From Lepidurus packardi (taxonomy: Eukaryota > Arthropoda > Branchiopoda > Notostraca > Triopsidae), in the NCBI GenBank assembly GCA_023053545.1, contig JAKZAN010000001.1, forward strand, positions 13,346,024 through 13,410,023: a DNA stretch of 64,000 nucleotides. The letters are read 5' to 3'. Shown here piece after piece: positions 26,002 to 37,768 of the stretch. The notes beneath the pieces are model-generated. The model was not told the origin of the DNA and did no database searches. It saw only the letters and a program-made list of their open reading frames with translations. The position numbers and the translations under genes are program-made. Position 1 is the stretch's first letter. Each line of letters begins with the position of its first letter.

Positions 26002-26018
26002 TGGTGTCAGGAGTGGGA
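26002..26018 (+). other. primer binding site (tRNA-Leu type)
   Basis: TGGTGTCAGGAGTGGGA starts two bases after the 5' LTR. It is complementary to a tRNA 3' end with CCA, of the type found in tRNA-Leu. Confidence 0.8.
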
Positions 26019-26347
26019 TAGAACGTGTCAGTGGCGCCCAGTTGCGTAATTCGTGATTGTAAAGGGTAGTTTTGCTAAAAGTTAAGTTGGTTAACTCCTC
26101 AAAATTATTAAAATTCCAAAACTTTTATAAGATTTCTCCAAAATTTCATTGTTGCCTAATTCGATCTAATCAAATTCCACTGTTGCGTAGTCCGGTGGCT
26201 CTTAATTTTTCATTATTGCGTTGTGTGTTGTATGTCCAAAGAACAATTCAGTGTTGATGATTCTGCAAGTTCATTGAAACTTATTTCTCCAAAAGTTGAT
26301 TGTTGTCAGAATCTGTTTTCGAATTCCCTTTTTGCTTTTATCCCTGG

Positions 26348-27547
26348 ATGCCAACGCGTAGCGGCCGGGACTACTATCAAGAACCGAAGATGGATGTTAA
26401 CGACGTCGAACGCTTGTTGGAAGTTGTGGTGCAACGCCAAGCCGGCGTCATGGAGCGGGAGAGATTAGCTTTTCGCGAAGAACTTCAGGCTCAACGAGAG
26501 GCGTTTCTTGGTCAACTGGGTAACCAAGCTGTTCCATGCCAAGCTAATCCACCAAGAGCTCTTTCACAAGCGAGCCTAGCTGCGATTCCCCATTTTACCG
26601 GGGGTCCCATGGAAAACGTACATTCGTGGTTGGACACGATTGCCCGTGTAGGAACAGTAGAAGGATGGACTGCAGAGGATCGTCTACGAGCCGCCTTATC
26701 CAAGATCGCGGACACAGCCTACCTTTGGCATGCAGCCAAAGGAGTGGACAACCAGGATTGGGACTCGTGGAGAACGGCTCTCGTAGGCGCGTTTGGAAGG
26801 ACGTTGGCGTTGGAGGAAGGGGGGCGTATGGTGGAGGCTAGACGACAGCTTCCTGGAGAGCCGACCACTGTGTACATTTACGACAAACTCCGCCTTTGTC
26901 GATTATGCCCGGTAGTTCTTCCGGAAATCGAGCAGGTCAAGTGATTGGCCTGGGGGCTATTCCGGTCAGAAATAGCAGCAGCGGTCATGGCGGGTGCGCC
27001 AGCTACCGTGGACGCCTTCATTGCGCAGGTTAATAACGTGGAACAAGGAATGGGCAGCGCAGCAATCGCTTCGCCGGTCGCCGCAATAACATTTATTACA
27101 CCGGTGTACCCAAACACTGCACCGCCCATCCATTCGACACACAGGGTCTCTGGAATACCACCCTTATACCCTCCCCAGTCTGCAAGGACCCTCGATGAAG
27201 TTTTGGAGAAGATGTTGAACCGCCTCACGAGCTTGGAAAACCGAATTGACCGCAACCCCGGAGTCCCTGTCCGAATGTCCGACGTCGATGTCCGAAGAAA
27301 TGTTCAAACACCACCCGCCAATTTTGTGCCTCACACTCTTGCAGAGCCCCGTGAGCGACGTGCTGGATGCTATAACTGCGGTGGACAAGGACACCTGGCC
27401 CGTGAATGCCCGCAACCCCAGCGTCAACGACGGGGTGTTTGCTATACCTGCCAAGAAGAAGGACACATGTCGCGCGAATGCCCGCAACGTACTGCTTCGG
27501 GAAACGAGGAAGCCGGTCCACGGGACCAGGTCCGGCAAACCCAATAG
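26348..27547 (+). pseudogene. gag: Gypsy Gag with one in-frame stop
   Basis: The likely start is the ATG at 26348 (MPTRSGRDYYQEPK). The frame carries a gag-type region (IPHFTGGPMENVHSWLD, TAYLWHAAKG) and two CCHC knuckles (CYNCGGQGHLAREC, CYTCQEEGHMSREC). A TGA at 26942-26944 interrupts it after EIEQVK, and the frame continues unchanged (LAWGLFRSEIAAAVM). A Trp-to-stop change is the simplest explanation. Full Gag would be 399 aa. The frame ends inside the start of pol. Confidence 0.9.
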
Positions 27548-30500
27548 TAAGCTTGACGACGACGAAAGGACAGTTACCCTTGGTCCAGGTGACTGTTCAT
27601 CCTATTGGTGGATATGACGCACTCGTAGACACTGGAGCGTGTGTCAGCGTCATTCGAGCGGACGCGGCGAAATCTCTGGCAAACGACATGATACCGACCA
27701 ATGGAGTAGACCTACGTAGCGTCGATGGAAGTTTGGTGCGTCCCTTGGGGATGGTGCAACTTAGGGTTACATTTCAAAACACAGAAGTACAATTGGACAG
27801 CGTACCGGTGGTGGAGTCGTCTCCTTTTCAGTTAATTTTGGGTATGGACTGGATCGCCAAAAGCAAAGTTTCTCTGTGTCCCGATGGTAACGGTGGGATG
27901 AAGGTCACGGTGGGGGATGGCCAAGCAGAGGCCAAACTGACTGGTGATGACGAGCACCGTCCAGAGATGACGTCACTGCGGCCTGGTGGAGCAGTGGATG
28001 TCAGGAGAAGGGAGTCGGACGATTGGGAAACTGTGGCACGGCAGATGAGCGAGATCGACATAACCGACCGAGAAGAACCCAACACCAATGGCACACTAAC
28101 CGTCGCGGAGGTTGTCAACATTGCCCCCAGTACACTCGTGTTTGTCGAAGCAAAGGTACCAGGAACAGCCCCAGATACTATCAGTACCCCGACGACGTTG
28201 TGTGGAAAGCCTGGTAAAGAATGGATTAGTCCAGCGTCATTGCTAAGTGTTCACGAAAACAGCGTGATGATCCCCATAATTAACATTGGTCAACGTACGC
28301 TTCGCCTTACTCCAAAACAGCGTTTGGTCAACGCCCAATACGTAGACGCCGTAAGTGACCCCTTGGGGACAAACGGAAGCCGGTTATGTTGTTCCCTTTC
28401 TAAAGCGACACCTGAGCATCAAGCGTCCACTACAGAATGGAGTATGGGGGAAGATTTGTCCAATTCTGAGCGTGAAGAGTTGAGTACTCTACTGGGAGAG
28501 TACCAAGACTGCTTCGATGGTCCCAATAAGCCTATTACCGGTACAACATTAGTCTCCCATACCATTGATGTTGGGGACAGTAAACCTATTTACCAACCGC
28601 CACGACGAGTATCCCCTGGTGAGCGCCGAATTATCACCGAGCAAGTAGAAGAAATGCTGGCCAATGACGTCATCATCCCATCCGCTAGTCCTTGGGCGTC
28701 CCAGGTAGTACTGGTCCGGAAGAAGACGGGCGAAATACGCTTCTGTGTTGACTACCGTCGACTCAATTCCATCACTAAACGCGACGTATATCCGCTTCCC
28801 CGTACCGAAGACGTGCTGGATCGTCTTGGAAGAACAACGTTTTTCACCTCCTTAGATTTAGCCAGTGGATATTGGCAGGTGCCAATTGAATCGTCTTGCC
28901 GTGAAAAGACAGCCTTTAGCACTCCAGATGGACTGTTTGAATTCAAAAAGATGCCGTTTGGATTGTCGAACGCACCGGCTACCTTTCAACGTTTGATGGA
29001 TCGCGTGTTAGCAAGGCTTGAGTGGGAGCACTGCCTCGTATATTTGGATGACATTATGGTACTTGGACGCAGCTTTGAAGAGCACCAAAAACGTCTGCGA
29101 GCAGTGTTAAACGCCATCCGAGAGTCTGGTTTGACCCTCAAGAAGAAGAAATGTCACTTTGCCATGGCGCAGATTCATTTTCTTGGACACCTCGTTGACC
29201 AAGATGGAATTCGGCCAAACCCCGAGAAACTTCAAGGTATTCGCGAGTTCAAAGTACCCGCCAACATTCGAAACCTTAGGGAGTTCTTGGGGATGACAGG
29301 CTATTACCGACGATTCATAGCAGGGTTTTCGCACCTTGCCAGTCCGTTGTATGCACTCCTTAAAAAGGGTCGTCGTTGGTCATGGGGACCAGCAGAGTCC
29401 ACTGCCTTTGAAGAACTCCGGACGAGATTATCATCTTCTCCCATCCTCCAACATTTTCGAGACGATCTGAGCTGTGAGATCCACACAGACGCCAGTTATT
29501 GTGGGCTTGGCGCAGCGCTTATTCAGAAGGACGGGACGACAGAACACACCGTGGCGTTCATCAGCCGAAGATTGACCGATCCTGAGAGCCACTATCACAG
29601 CAACGAGTTAGCAATGTTGGCGGTTGTCTGGTCGATTGAGAAGTTCCGCCATTATATTTATGGACGCCCATTCCTGGTTGTCACGGATAACACTGCCGTC
29701 GCATGGCTCCACACCAAACAAGAGACGAACGCAAAGTTTGGCCGCTGGATCATGAGTCTAATGGAACACGAAATCCGCTTCATCCACAGGAAGGGTAAGC
29801 TTAACGGGGTAGCCGACGCTCTTTCTCGCAACAACAATGGGATCCCCGAAGAAACGGATGTACGCCCCGAATTGTACATCTCCGTGCTTGCTGATGCTGC
29901 TGTCCGGCGCAATGACTTCATCTTGGCCCAACGAGTAGATCCTGAAATAAGCAGACTGATTGAGAAACTGGAAGAACTGGAGAAGGAAGAAGACCCTGTG
30001 AAGAAGGATACCACTAACCCTGAATTGCTTACCTTTCGGGTGATAAACGGTGGCCTGTATCGAAGAAACGGACATCACGGACGGAGGTTACTGTTGGTAG
30101 TGCCTCGCGCAATGAGAAGACCTGTATTGGAGGCGTGTCACGCGGGCGCCACCGGAGGGCACTTCGGAGTTAGCAAGACGTTAGCTCGGCTACAAGAACG
30201 GTATTGGTGGGTCCATCAGCGCAAACACGTCAAGCTTTTTGTTGGTGCTTGTGGCCATTGCCAGCGTCACAAACAGCCGCCTGGAATGCCTTTCGGGTTC
30301 CTCCAACCTACCGAAGCGGCACAACGACCATTTGCCATATTGGGAATTGATCACGTGGGACCACTTCCGAAAACCCCACGAGGTAATCGACATCTCCTGG
30401 TCTGCATAGACTACTGTACCAGGTGGGTCGAAGCAGAAGCCGTACCGGATACGTCTGCCCTCGTTGTAAAAGACTTCCTGGCGAACCACATTATCTGGCG

Positions 30501-31386
30501 ACATTCAATTCCAATGAAGTTAATCAGCGACCGTGGGACAGGATTCACGGCTCAAGTACTTGAAGATGCTTTAGAGCAGTTGGGGATTAACCATTCAATG
30601 GCTGCAGCATGCCATCCTCAAACGAACGGGTTGTGTGAGCGAATGAATCGTACCTTAAAACAAGCGTTGGCCGCATATGTAGACGGAACACAAATCACGT
30701 GGGATTTAGTACTCCAGCAAGCAGTATTCGCGATTAACACGGCACGCCAGGAGAGAACGGGATATAGCCCATTTGAATTAGTGTACGGTCGGTTGCCAAA
30801 TTTGCCCGAAGACGTTGAGTATCCCTGGCCCGTGGAAGCTCCGGAGTCGTACGAAGACTTTATAGATCGTGTGGAACACACTAGACGGCATGCTATGGAA
30901 CAATCGGTTCGGCGCAAGTTACGACAAAAACGAAATTACGATAAGCGACGATGTAGGCCACAAAAATACCAGATTGGCGATTTAGTTTTGGTGCGACGAC
31001 AGATTCGGATCGCGGGGAAATCTTCAAAACTCATGCCGAAATACATCGGTCCATTTCGTATCGCCAGGCAACTAACAGAGGTTACCTATCGCGTTGAGGA
31101 CCCCTCCGGCTTGCATACCAAGAAACGCTGGCGTGTATTTCCGGCACACATTTCCCAACTAAAACCTTACCGAGAAGGTTATTACAGCGGCGACAGCGAA
31201 AGCCCGAAAGATGATGCCGATGACAGAGATTGCGAGAGCTCAGAGGGTGAGGCGGCGAACAAGTTAGAAGAAGAGCCTTTGACCGTCCTGGAAAGCATGA
31301 TGGAAAACGAAGTTCCGAAGAGTCGCTATCCACGGCGAATTGTTAGACCTCCTGATAAGCTGACTGATTATGTTACCAACCTTTAG
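27406..31386 (+). CDS. pol: Gypsy Pol polyprotein, uninterrupted, up to 1326 aa
   Basis: All domains are present in one open frame: protease (LVDTGACVSVI, LILGMDWIAK), reverse transcriptase (RFCVDYRRLNSITKRDVYP, FTSLDLASGYWQV, CLVYLDDIMVLG), RNase H (EIHTDASYCGLGAAL, SNELAMLAVVWSIEKF, GVADALSR), integrase HHCC domain (CHAGATGGHFGV, CGHCQRHKQPPG) and DDE core (ILGIDHVGPLP with DYCTRWVEAEAV, ISDRGTGFTAQVLEDAL, HPQTNGLCERMNRTL). It overlaps the end of gag by about 140 nt in the -1 frame, so its first residues are probably not translated on their own and a -1 ribosomal frameshift would fuse it to Gag. Every catalytic motif I could check is intact. No env follows; the frame stops 150 bp before the 3' LTR. 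Confidence 0.96.
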   Translation: MPATPASTTGCLLYLPRRRTHVARMPATYCFGKRGSRSTGPGPANPIVSLTTTKGQLPLVQVTVHPIGGYDALVDTGACVSVIRADAAKSLANDMIPTNGVDLRSVDGSLVRPLGMVQLRVTFQNTEVQLDSVPVVESSPFQLILGMDWIAKSKVSLCPDGNGGMKVTVGDGQAEAKLTGDDEHRPEMTSLRPGGAVDVRRRESDDWETVARQMSEIDITDREEPNTNGTLTVAEVVNIAPSTLVFVEAKVPGTAPDTISTPTTLCGKPGKEWISPASLLSVHENSVMIPIINIGQRTLRLTPKQRLVNAQYVDAVSDPLGTNGSRLCCSLSKATPEHQASTTEWSMGEDLSNSEREELSTLLGEYQDCFDGPNKPITGTTLVSHTIDVGDSKPIYQPPRRVSPGERRIITEQVEEMLANDVIIPSASPWASQVVLVRKKTGEIRFCVDYRRLNSITKRDVYPLPRTEDVLDRLGRTTFFTSLDLASGYWQVPIESSCREKTAFSTPDGLFEFKKMPFGLSNAPATFQRLMDRVLARLEWEHCLVYLDDIMVLGRSFEEHQKRLRAVLNAIRESGLTLKKKKCHFAMAQIHFLGHLVDQDGIRPNPEKLQGIREFKVPANIRNLREFLGMTGYYRRFIAGFSHLASPLYALLKKGRRWSWGPAESTAFEELRTRLSSSPILQHFRDDLSCEIHTDASYCGLGAALIQKDGTTEHTVAFISRRLTDPESHYHSNELAMLAVVWSIEKFRHYIYGRPFLVVTDNTAVAWLHTKQETNAKFGRWIMSLMEHEIRFIHRKGKLNGVADALSRNNNGIPEETDVRPELYISVLADAAVRRNDFILAQRVDPEISRLIEKLEELEKEEDPVKKDTTNPELLTFRVINGGLYRRNGHHGRRLLLVVPRAMRRPVLEACHAGATGGHFGVSKTLARLQERYWWVHQRKHVKLFVGACGHCQRHKQPPGMPFGFLQPTEAAQRPFAILGIDHVGPLPKTPRGNRHLLVCIDYCTRWVEAEAVPDTSALVVKDFLANHIIWRHSIPMKLISDRGTGFTAQVLEDALEQLGINHSMAAACHPQTNGLCERMNRTLKQALAAYVDGTQITWDLVLQQAVFAINTARQERTGYSPFELVYGRLPNLPEDVEYPWPVEAPESYEDFIDRVEHTRRHAMEQSVRRKLRQKRNYDKRRCRPQKYQIGDLVLVRRQIRIAGKSSKLMPKYIGPFRIARQLTEVTYRVEDPSGLHTKKRWRVFPAHISQLKPYREGYYSGDSESPKDDADDRDCESSEGEAANKLEEEPLTVLESMMENEVPKSRYPRRIVRPPDKLTDYVTNL

Positions 31387-31539
31387 AGAATATTTGTGAT
31401 TTTGTACTCGCTTTATTTACCTGCCAGTTCCTAAATTGCCTGTGATTATTTGAATGACTTGTGTATGCAAAATTATTTAATGAAGAAACCTGCAAACAAA
31501 CCACTCGAGGACGAGTGGTGGTGGTCAGGAAAGGCCGAG

Positions 31540-31815
31540 TGTAGCGGCAGATGGCGTGCGAGAGGCAAGGAGAACGCCTGTGAATGGCCAAAAGGGAGAG
31601 AGAGAGAGAGAGAGAGAGTGAGCGAGAGGAAAAGCGCGCGAGTGTAAAAGACGGAGTTACCGTTTTGATTGTTGTAGAAGCCCCGAGCTAAATCCCCACT
31701 TTAAATAAACTATCCTATCTAAATTAAATTAAAACTGTGTACACCTTTTTCCCAGGCCAGTTTTCCTCCTTTTTAGTGTGAAATCCGTTAGTGTAAATCA
31801 CAAATTTACGCTACA
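31540..31815 (+). repeat. 3' LTR of the plus-strand Gypsy element
   Basis: 276 bp, nearly identical to 25726-25999, with a longer GA run and small indels near its end. It is preceded by the purine-rich tract GGTGGTGGTCAGGAAAGG. Confidence 0.94.
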
Positions 31816-31840
31816 ATACATATATACATATATACTCTAT

Positions 31841-32585
<745 letters not shown>

Positions 32586-32592
<7 letters not shown>

Positions 32593-32730
32593 CGAGCGAC
32601 ATTTCGCATAACGAGTGACGCAGAAAGGCGAAATGTCGTTATACGCCAAATATCGCTCGTTAAGGGAGCAATTTTTTCACATTTTTTTTGCTCGTTATGC
32701 AAATTACTCGTTAAGAGTGGTTCCACTGTA
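32586..32730. mobile_element. relic of a pogo/Tigger-like DNA transposon or MITE
   Basis: CCCTTAACGAGCGA at 32586-32599 is an inverted repeat of TCGCTCGTTAAGGG at 32653-32666, and shorter copies of the TAACGAG word recur up to 32710. The right edge reads, on the minus strand, TACAGTGGAACCACTCTTAACGAG, the kind of end seen in pogo/Tigger elements inserted at TA. The matching left end is not visible. Confidence 0.45.
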
Positions 32731-33074
32731 TATACAATATATATATATCCCAAAATTGGACTGTCATGGAAAGCTCCATTTCGATCGTTCAGATTGCGAC
32801 TAAAAATTCCTAACATTAACCAATTACCTCGAGACTAGCATAAAAAAATTACTCCATGAAACCATAAGTTTCACAATTTTGACTCGAGGATTTAATACGG
32901 AATCATTAACTGGTGTTACTCTTAGACCTGTCATTCATACAAGGGAGGAATACGCCAAACAAAAGCATGTAATACACATCATCAAAAATAGTTCAAACTA
33001 GCAAAAAATATTCAGAGCAAGTGACGGTTCATTCGCAAATAGTCCACGGAAGTTAAAATATTTTTAGCGTGTGT

Positions 33075-36001
33075 TCAAGAGGGTACGGCTTTGTCAAACA
33101 GAACTTTCAACTGACTTTCCAAGTCAACTTCTCCGCTATGCGAGTCAACTTCCATAGCTTCTGCGGTTTGTGCAGGCTGGCTGCTATTACGAAACTGTAC
33201 TGCAGTGGCCGGCCAAAGCGCATTGACACCCAAAGCTTTACGAATCTCTGGCAAGGGAGTAATGTTCTTCGGCAAGGCTTGTTTCGCTACTTCCACTATT
33301 CCTTCTGATATCTTTTCGGCTACAAAGCATGAATAAGCATCAATTCTTCAATTTTCCCTCAAATCGATCGTTACCTAGAGCTAACTCCGTATCAGACGGT
33401 TGGGTTACATTTGAAAGATGCGCAGGAGGAGGTTTACTAAGGCGTTCCTTCTGCAAACGTTCTAGATTTTCCAGCAAGTTGCTTGTTTCATCCAACTTGA
33501 CTTGGTTTGCTTGTTGGGTTTCTAAGGGGGAAGTGTGAAACTAGAAACATACGTCAGCTTGAAACTAGAAACATACCATATGTATCCAAAAACGACGTGT
33601 CAATCCCCAGGTCTGATAATGATCGCAAAGCTTCCAAGTTAATATCAGCTGCAGCTGGTGCGCTCCGCTGGTCTCCAACTTGACTCCTATGGGTCTCTTG
33701 TTCTTGTTGCTTGGATTTCCTTTTCTCGTCCAGGACCTTCATCATGTTGCTATGCTCTCCATGAGTCATCAAATTGAGTAGCTCGTCAGCAATATGCAAG
33801 GCGTAATCGCAGTCTTTTACAAAGTCCAAAATACTACGAAGTATACGTTCAACAGCCACTCATTCATCCATCCAATTTTACCTTTCTGCGTACTGAACGG
33901 CAGTCTCATCCCCGTATGTACTGTAAACCAACTCCGACTCATCTTTTGTTATATTGGAAAAGGTGGAATCATACGATGGGGCATACGAGCCAAAAGCACC
34001 ATAATACAAAGGTTTCACTGCAAAATAAGTCACGTTTACTTGAATAACTAGACATGCTGCTGTTATACCTGGCTTAACTACGTTGCGCTTGTCTTCTCTG
34101 AAACCTTGTAAATTTGTCTGTCCTGAAGTTAATTTTCCCAAAAGCTGTCCTACTGTGACAAGCTTCTCTTTCTCGTCGTATTTTCCAGGATGAATTATGG
34201 CCATCGACGTTGTCCCATCAGGGCGTTGGCGCAGAAAACCCATCTAAATACCACACCAAACAACTATAATACCAGCCAAAAAAAAAAAGCTTAAAAATGC
34301 GAATTTACCTTGGTTTTTGACTTTTTCGCTGCTAATCTTTGCGCAGCTTCTTTCGCAGCTGCGCGAGCTTGTTGTAATATCTCTTCCGGATTAAGATAAT
34401 CCGGTAAACCATCAAAAGCCCTACAAAATTAACGTATTAATTATAAAATTACTTTACAGTGGGGAGTAAATCTACCCGGGAGGTTCTGTAAGAAAAGTTT
34501 CTCTTGCCGTCTCTGCTGTTTCGCCCGACGAAAACTCTCCATCAGCATCTGCCGAAGCAAGAGCTCCCATTGCAACAGTACTGTAAGGCAATTAAGATAA
34601 GTAAATTATTAATTTTTATGAATTTTTGTATGAATTATTTCATTATGAATTTGTATATGAATCCAAATTTGAGTTTAAATTAAGCTTCATTTTACCTAAA
34701 GGACTCTTCCAGGGGTTCAAAACCCAACTGCTCGCTCGTCAGCTCCCCGAAATTCGATAAAGTAGGTACCAATGCGCGAATCTTTTCTTGGCAGAGCAGT
34801 TTTTTACCAGCATGGAGAAGCCGCTTGGCAGCTTTGTAATAAACCGTGTCTGCTTGATTATAAAGCATAGCGTTCGAGCCAATGAGATCAAAATCATCCT
34901 AGTAACATAAATAATTAATAAAATTGGCGCTTAAAGGCTAATAGGACTTGCAGAAAACTCTTGCAGATTCTTGTACGCGTTTTCCTCGATTTTTTGCTTG
35001 ATGGTAGAGAAGTCCATGGGACGGGTAATAATGTTGGAATAACCTGGTGCTATCGAATCTGTCACAGGCCATGCAAAATACTGATTTGGGTCCTTGCGTT
35101 CTAACGATGCTAGCAGGGAGTCAAGCAGCTTCTGAAAAGTTGGTCGTTCATGTCGTATACGCAAACTACGAGCTTCCCTAAGCGAAATCAATAACGCCAA
35201 AGTTACGGGAAGATAATTTAAGGACAGAAATAACCGATACTTGGAAGTTTTGTCCATAAGCTTGTGATCCAACTTTATAATAGGTCTGGGTAGCTGTTCT
35301 GTTTGCATACTATCTGCAGACTGAGCATTTGAAATGGTGTAGGATGATCCAAGGGGGATTCCGATTTCTTCTTGACTCATTTCATCTTGACTCTGGCTGG
35401 TTTCGTTTCTTTCGCGTTTTCTCTTCTCCTTGTGATGTTTTTTGTGTTTCTTGTGCTCTTTGTCTTTTTCCTTTTTCTTCTTTTTCTCTTTCTTCTTCTT
35501 CTTGTGCTTCTCAATTTGATAATAATCTCCGGCTTCTCCTCCCAGATAAGTATTCCCTCCAGGCGGAGGGTAGGACCACGCTGCGATACCAGGCTTTACA
35601 TCTTCTTCAAGTGATGACTGGAACATGGTTCTATTGATAGCGCTATACTGGTTCGATGAATCACTGTGCTCCGGTGTAGAAGACCCTTGTACTTTCAAAA
35701 TTAGACGCAAGCCTGGCGGTTTGGGGCTTCCAAACGTTGGTACATTTTCATTTCCCGGTATGCCTTCCAGAATATTCGAGAACATAATTAGTATAAAATG
35801 AAACTCCCTTCTTATTCATTTTCATGTTGGCCACAACATGAACAAGTTCACAAACCGTACCGTTTTGTTACAGTACCGTAGCGTACTGTTACTATTTAAA
35901 ATCATATATCCATATAACATTACCCGGAAATTAATTAATATTATTATATACCTTCAGGTCTGTCTTTCTTCTCAGACTTGTGCTTTTTGTGTTTCCCCAT
36001 T
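33075..36001 (-). CDS. BRD7: bromodomain-containing protein 7 (BRD7), PBAF subunit, about 725 aa
   Basis: Eleven exons join in phase: 36001-35953, 35763-35241, 35177-34952, 34898-34696, 34580-34476, 34420-34309, 34243-34069, 34017-33882, 33833-33577, 33521-33375 and 33319-33075. The N-terminus MGKHKKHKSEKKD is the typical BRD7/BRD9 start. A Lys-rich stretch follows, then one bromodomain at about residues 195-305 (FAWPVTDSIAPGYSNII, RPMDFSTIKQKI, NAMLYNQADTVYYKAAKRLL), then the DUF3512 region (RPDGTTSMAIIHP, LQGFREDKRNVVKP, SYDSTFSNITKDESELVYS). KLDETSNLLENLERLQKERL and the C-terminal LPEIRKALGV fit BRD7 better than BRD9. BRD7 reads acetylated histones in the PBAF SWI/SNF remodeller in the nucleus. 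The intron after exon 3 uses a GC donor (GCAAGT), and the eighth intron is only 48 nt. SEH1 lies 286 bp upstream on the same strand. Confidence 0.93.
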
Positions 36002-36140
36002 TTCGAATTAAAATAAGCTGAAGGGGAATGAAATAGAAAAAGTTGTTCTAATAAGTCAAAATTCCACAACACAATTCCAAAAGACGCCGTCTAACGCGTC
36101 TTGTTTACAACCCAAAGTATCGATTTTGATTATGCTCGAT

Positions 36141-36185
36141 ACCGTTTCGGGGGCGCCATTTCAAAACGTCGCTCCCGAAACGGTT
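36141..36185. other. 15-bp inverted repeat between SEH1 and BRD7
   Basis: ACCGTTTCGGGGGCG (36141-36155) pairs with CGCTCCCGAAACGGT (36171-36185), with one mismatch and a spacer of about 15 bases. It sits in the 286-bp gap between the SEH1 stop and the BRD7 start, about 140 bp upstream of the BRD7 ATG. It could be a dyad protein-binding site in the BRD7 promoter or a hairpin in the SEH1 3' UTR. Confidence 0.6.
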
Positions 36186-36287
36186 TTTTAATTTTAAATT
36201 CACAGATTTTAAATTTTAGATTGCTTGATTCGTATGACGGACATGGAAAATTTTATTAATCGGAACAACACTAATTTTTCCAAGACG

Positions 36288-37768
36288 TCAGTGCCACGGG
36301 ACTTCTTTTTGGTTGCTTATAGATCCAGCCTTATAGTATTGCGCCGTCCGCGCGCCCGCGGTCTGGGACAAAGCGGATCCCAAAGAAGCAAGATTTTGCG
36401 CCGAGTTTCCAGCCCTGGATTCTGAACTTTCTGTCTGTATGGCCGAACCATCTCCTTTCAGTACAGCAATGCACTTCCAAGTGTTGAGGTAATTAGCTAA
36501 GGAACCACATCTGTTGATACTAACTTTTCCTAATAACAAGTAAAAAATAACATACCCTTCCACAATCTCAGACAGCCTTCATCACCAGACGATGCCAAGA
36601 TAGTGCCAGTAATGTTCCAAGCAATCCTCCATACGGTGGCATGGTGATCGTCAAATTGACCTGCCTGGTACGCATCCAGCTGTGATAAACTGCCTTGTGC
36701 TTGATTGGTTGTAGCGACTGCGTTATTTTGCCCAGAAACCAAGGACGAATCACGACTAAACCTCAACATATGAGTGGTAGATATTCAAAAGATAAATACC
36801 ATACTTGGTTGGCTTTAAAGTGAAAATCCGGACATCTTTAGAAGCCACAGCTAGCAAATGATAGGATCGACCCAAGTTAGGTGCAAATGCAATGTCATGA
36901 ACAGGATCCGCTACGCTGGACAAGGTTTCGATTCGGGACCATCTGTGCGTGTTCTCGCTATACTCGTAGATAAACACTTTGCCACCCACGCTAGGATTTG
37001 GATCATCTGAACCCACTGCAATCATGGGTGGATGAAGTCTAAACCGTAACATGTAAACCGTTAATGTGATCTTTGCTGGAAGATATGAAAACATCAAAAT
37101 TCCAACCTGGACAGTGACGGATTCCAAGATAAACATGAACAAGGTAACTTGACGGACAGCTCATGAAGGAGGCACCACTGGCTCAAGTTCATAATATCCG
37201 AAGCTTCATAGATGCGAACGATACCGTCAGCGCTGCAAGTCGCCAAAAGAAGGCCCAAGTGCTTCGGTGCGAATTTAACATCTGTTACCGACGTCCTGGA
37301 ATCCACCAAGGAAGTTCGTTTCACCCAATGACTTTGAGGTCTTTGATCATTAGAGGAATCGCCCACTAGCATAACGGAGTATAACTTTAGGGCAAAAAAC
37401 GAAAGAAAAAATAATCCGGTCTACCTATCTCTTCCCATAAGGCTGCTGTGCGGTCAAAGGAGCAAGTTGCAACTATTTGACCAAATTCCGGGTGAGCCCA
37501 AGTTACTTTCCACACAGAACCCGAATGACCCTTCCAATTAGCAGTACAACGCCATTCCCCCTTTTCATCAAGATCGAAAACCTGTGGAACAATATCATAA
37601 TTGTACTAATTTTCTATCTTACTAAATGAAACTTAAAAATACGAAATAAAGTCTTACTTTTACACTCTGGTCACTGGAGCACGTTGCCATCCTATGGCCA
37701 TAGAAATCATAGGCGACATCATGAATGAGGTCTTTATGGTCTGCATTAATTGTTTTTGCTTGAAACAT
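36288..37768 (-). CDS. SEH1L: nucleoporin SEH1 (WD40 protein), 391 aa
   Basis: Six exons: 37768-37658, 37581-37425, 37365-37107, 37038-36805, 36761-36556 and 36496-36288. The sequence follows human SEH1L closely along its WD repeats: [96 protein letters not shown] and [22 protein letters not shown]1 is a six-bladed propeller subunit of the Nup107-160 (Y) complex of the nuclear pore and of the GATOR2 complex that controls TORC1 at lysosomes. The last exon ([16 protein letters not shown] and a Ser/Ala-rich tail) depends on an acceptor at 36497, which restores the human-like NYMDNWKC motif. The length fits the family. Confidence 0.96.

Larger units (their letters stand above)
25726..31815 (+). 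mobile_element. Ty3/Gypsy LTR retrotransposon, plus strand, nearly intact
   Basis: A complete 6.1-kb element with LTRs 25726-25999 and 31540-31815, a primer site at 26002-26018, gag at about 26348-27547, pol at 27406-31386 and a purine-rich tract just before 31540. The LTRs begin TGTAGCGGCAG and end TTTACGCTACA. They differ by only a few substitutions and by the length of a GA run, so insertion is recent. The 5' flank is ATAT and the 3' flank ATAC, so a clean target duplication cannot be claimed. It is related to, but distinct from, the minus-strand element it touches. Confidence 0.95.

Noticed and set aside
33834-33881. An apparent 26-nt intron that seemed to break the BRD7 frame
   Set aside because: Using the acceptor at 33834 (cttcgtag) gives a 48-nt intron, restores the frame and matches the BRD7 sequence, so no lesion is needed.
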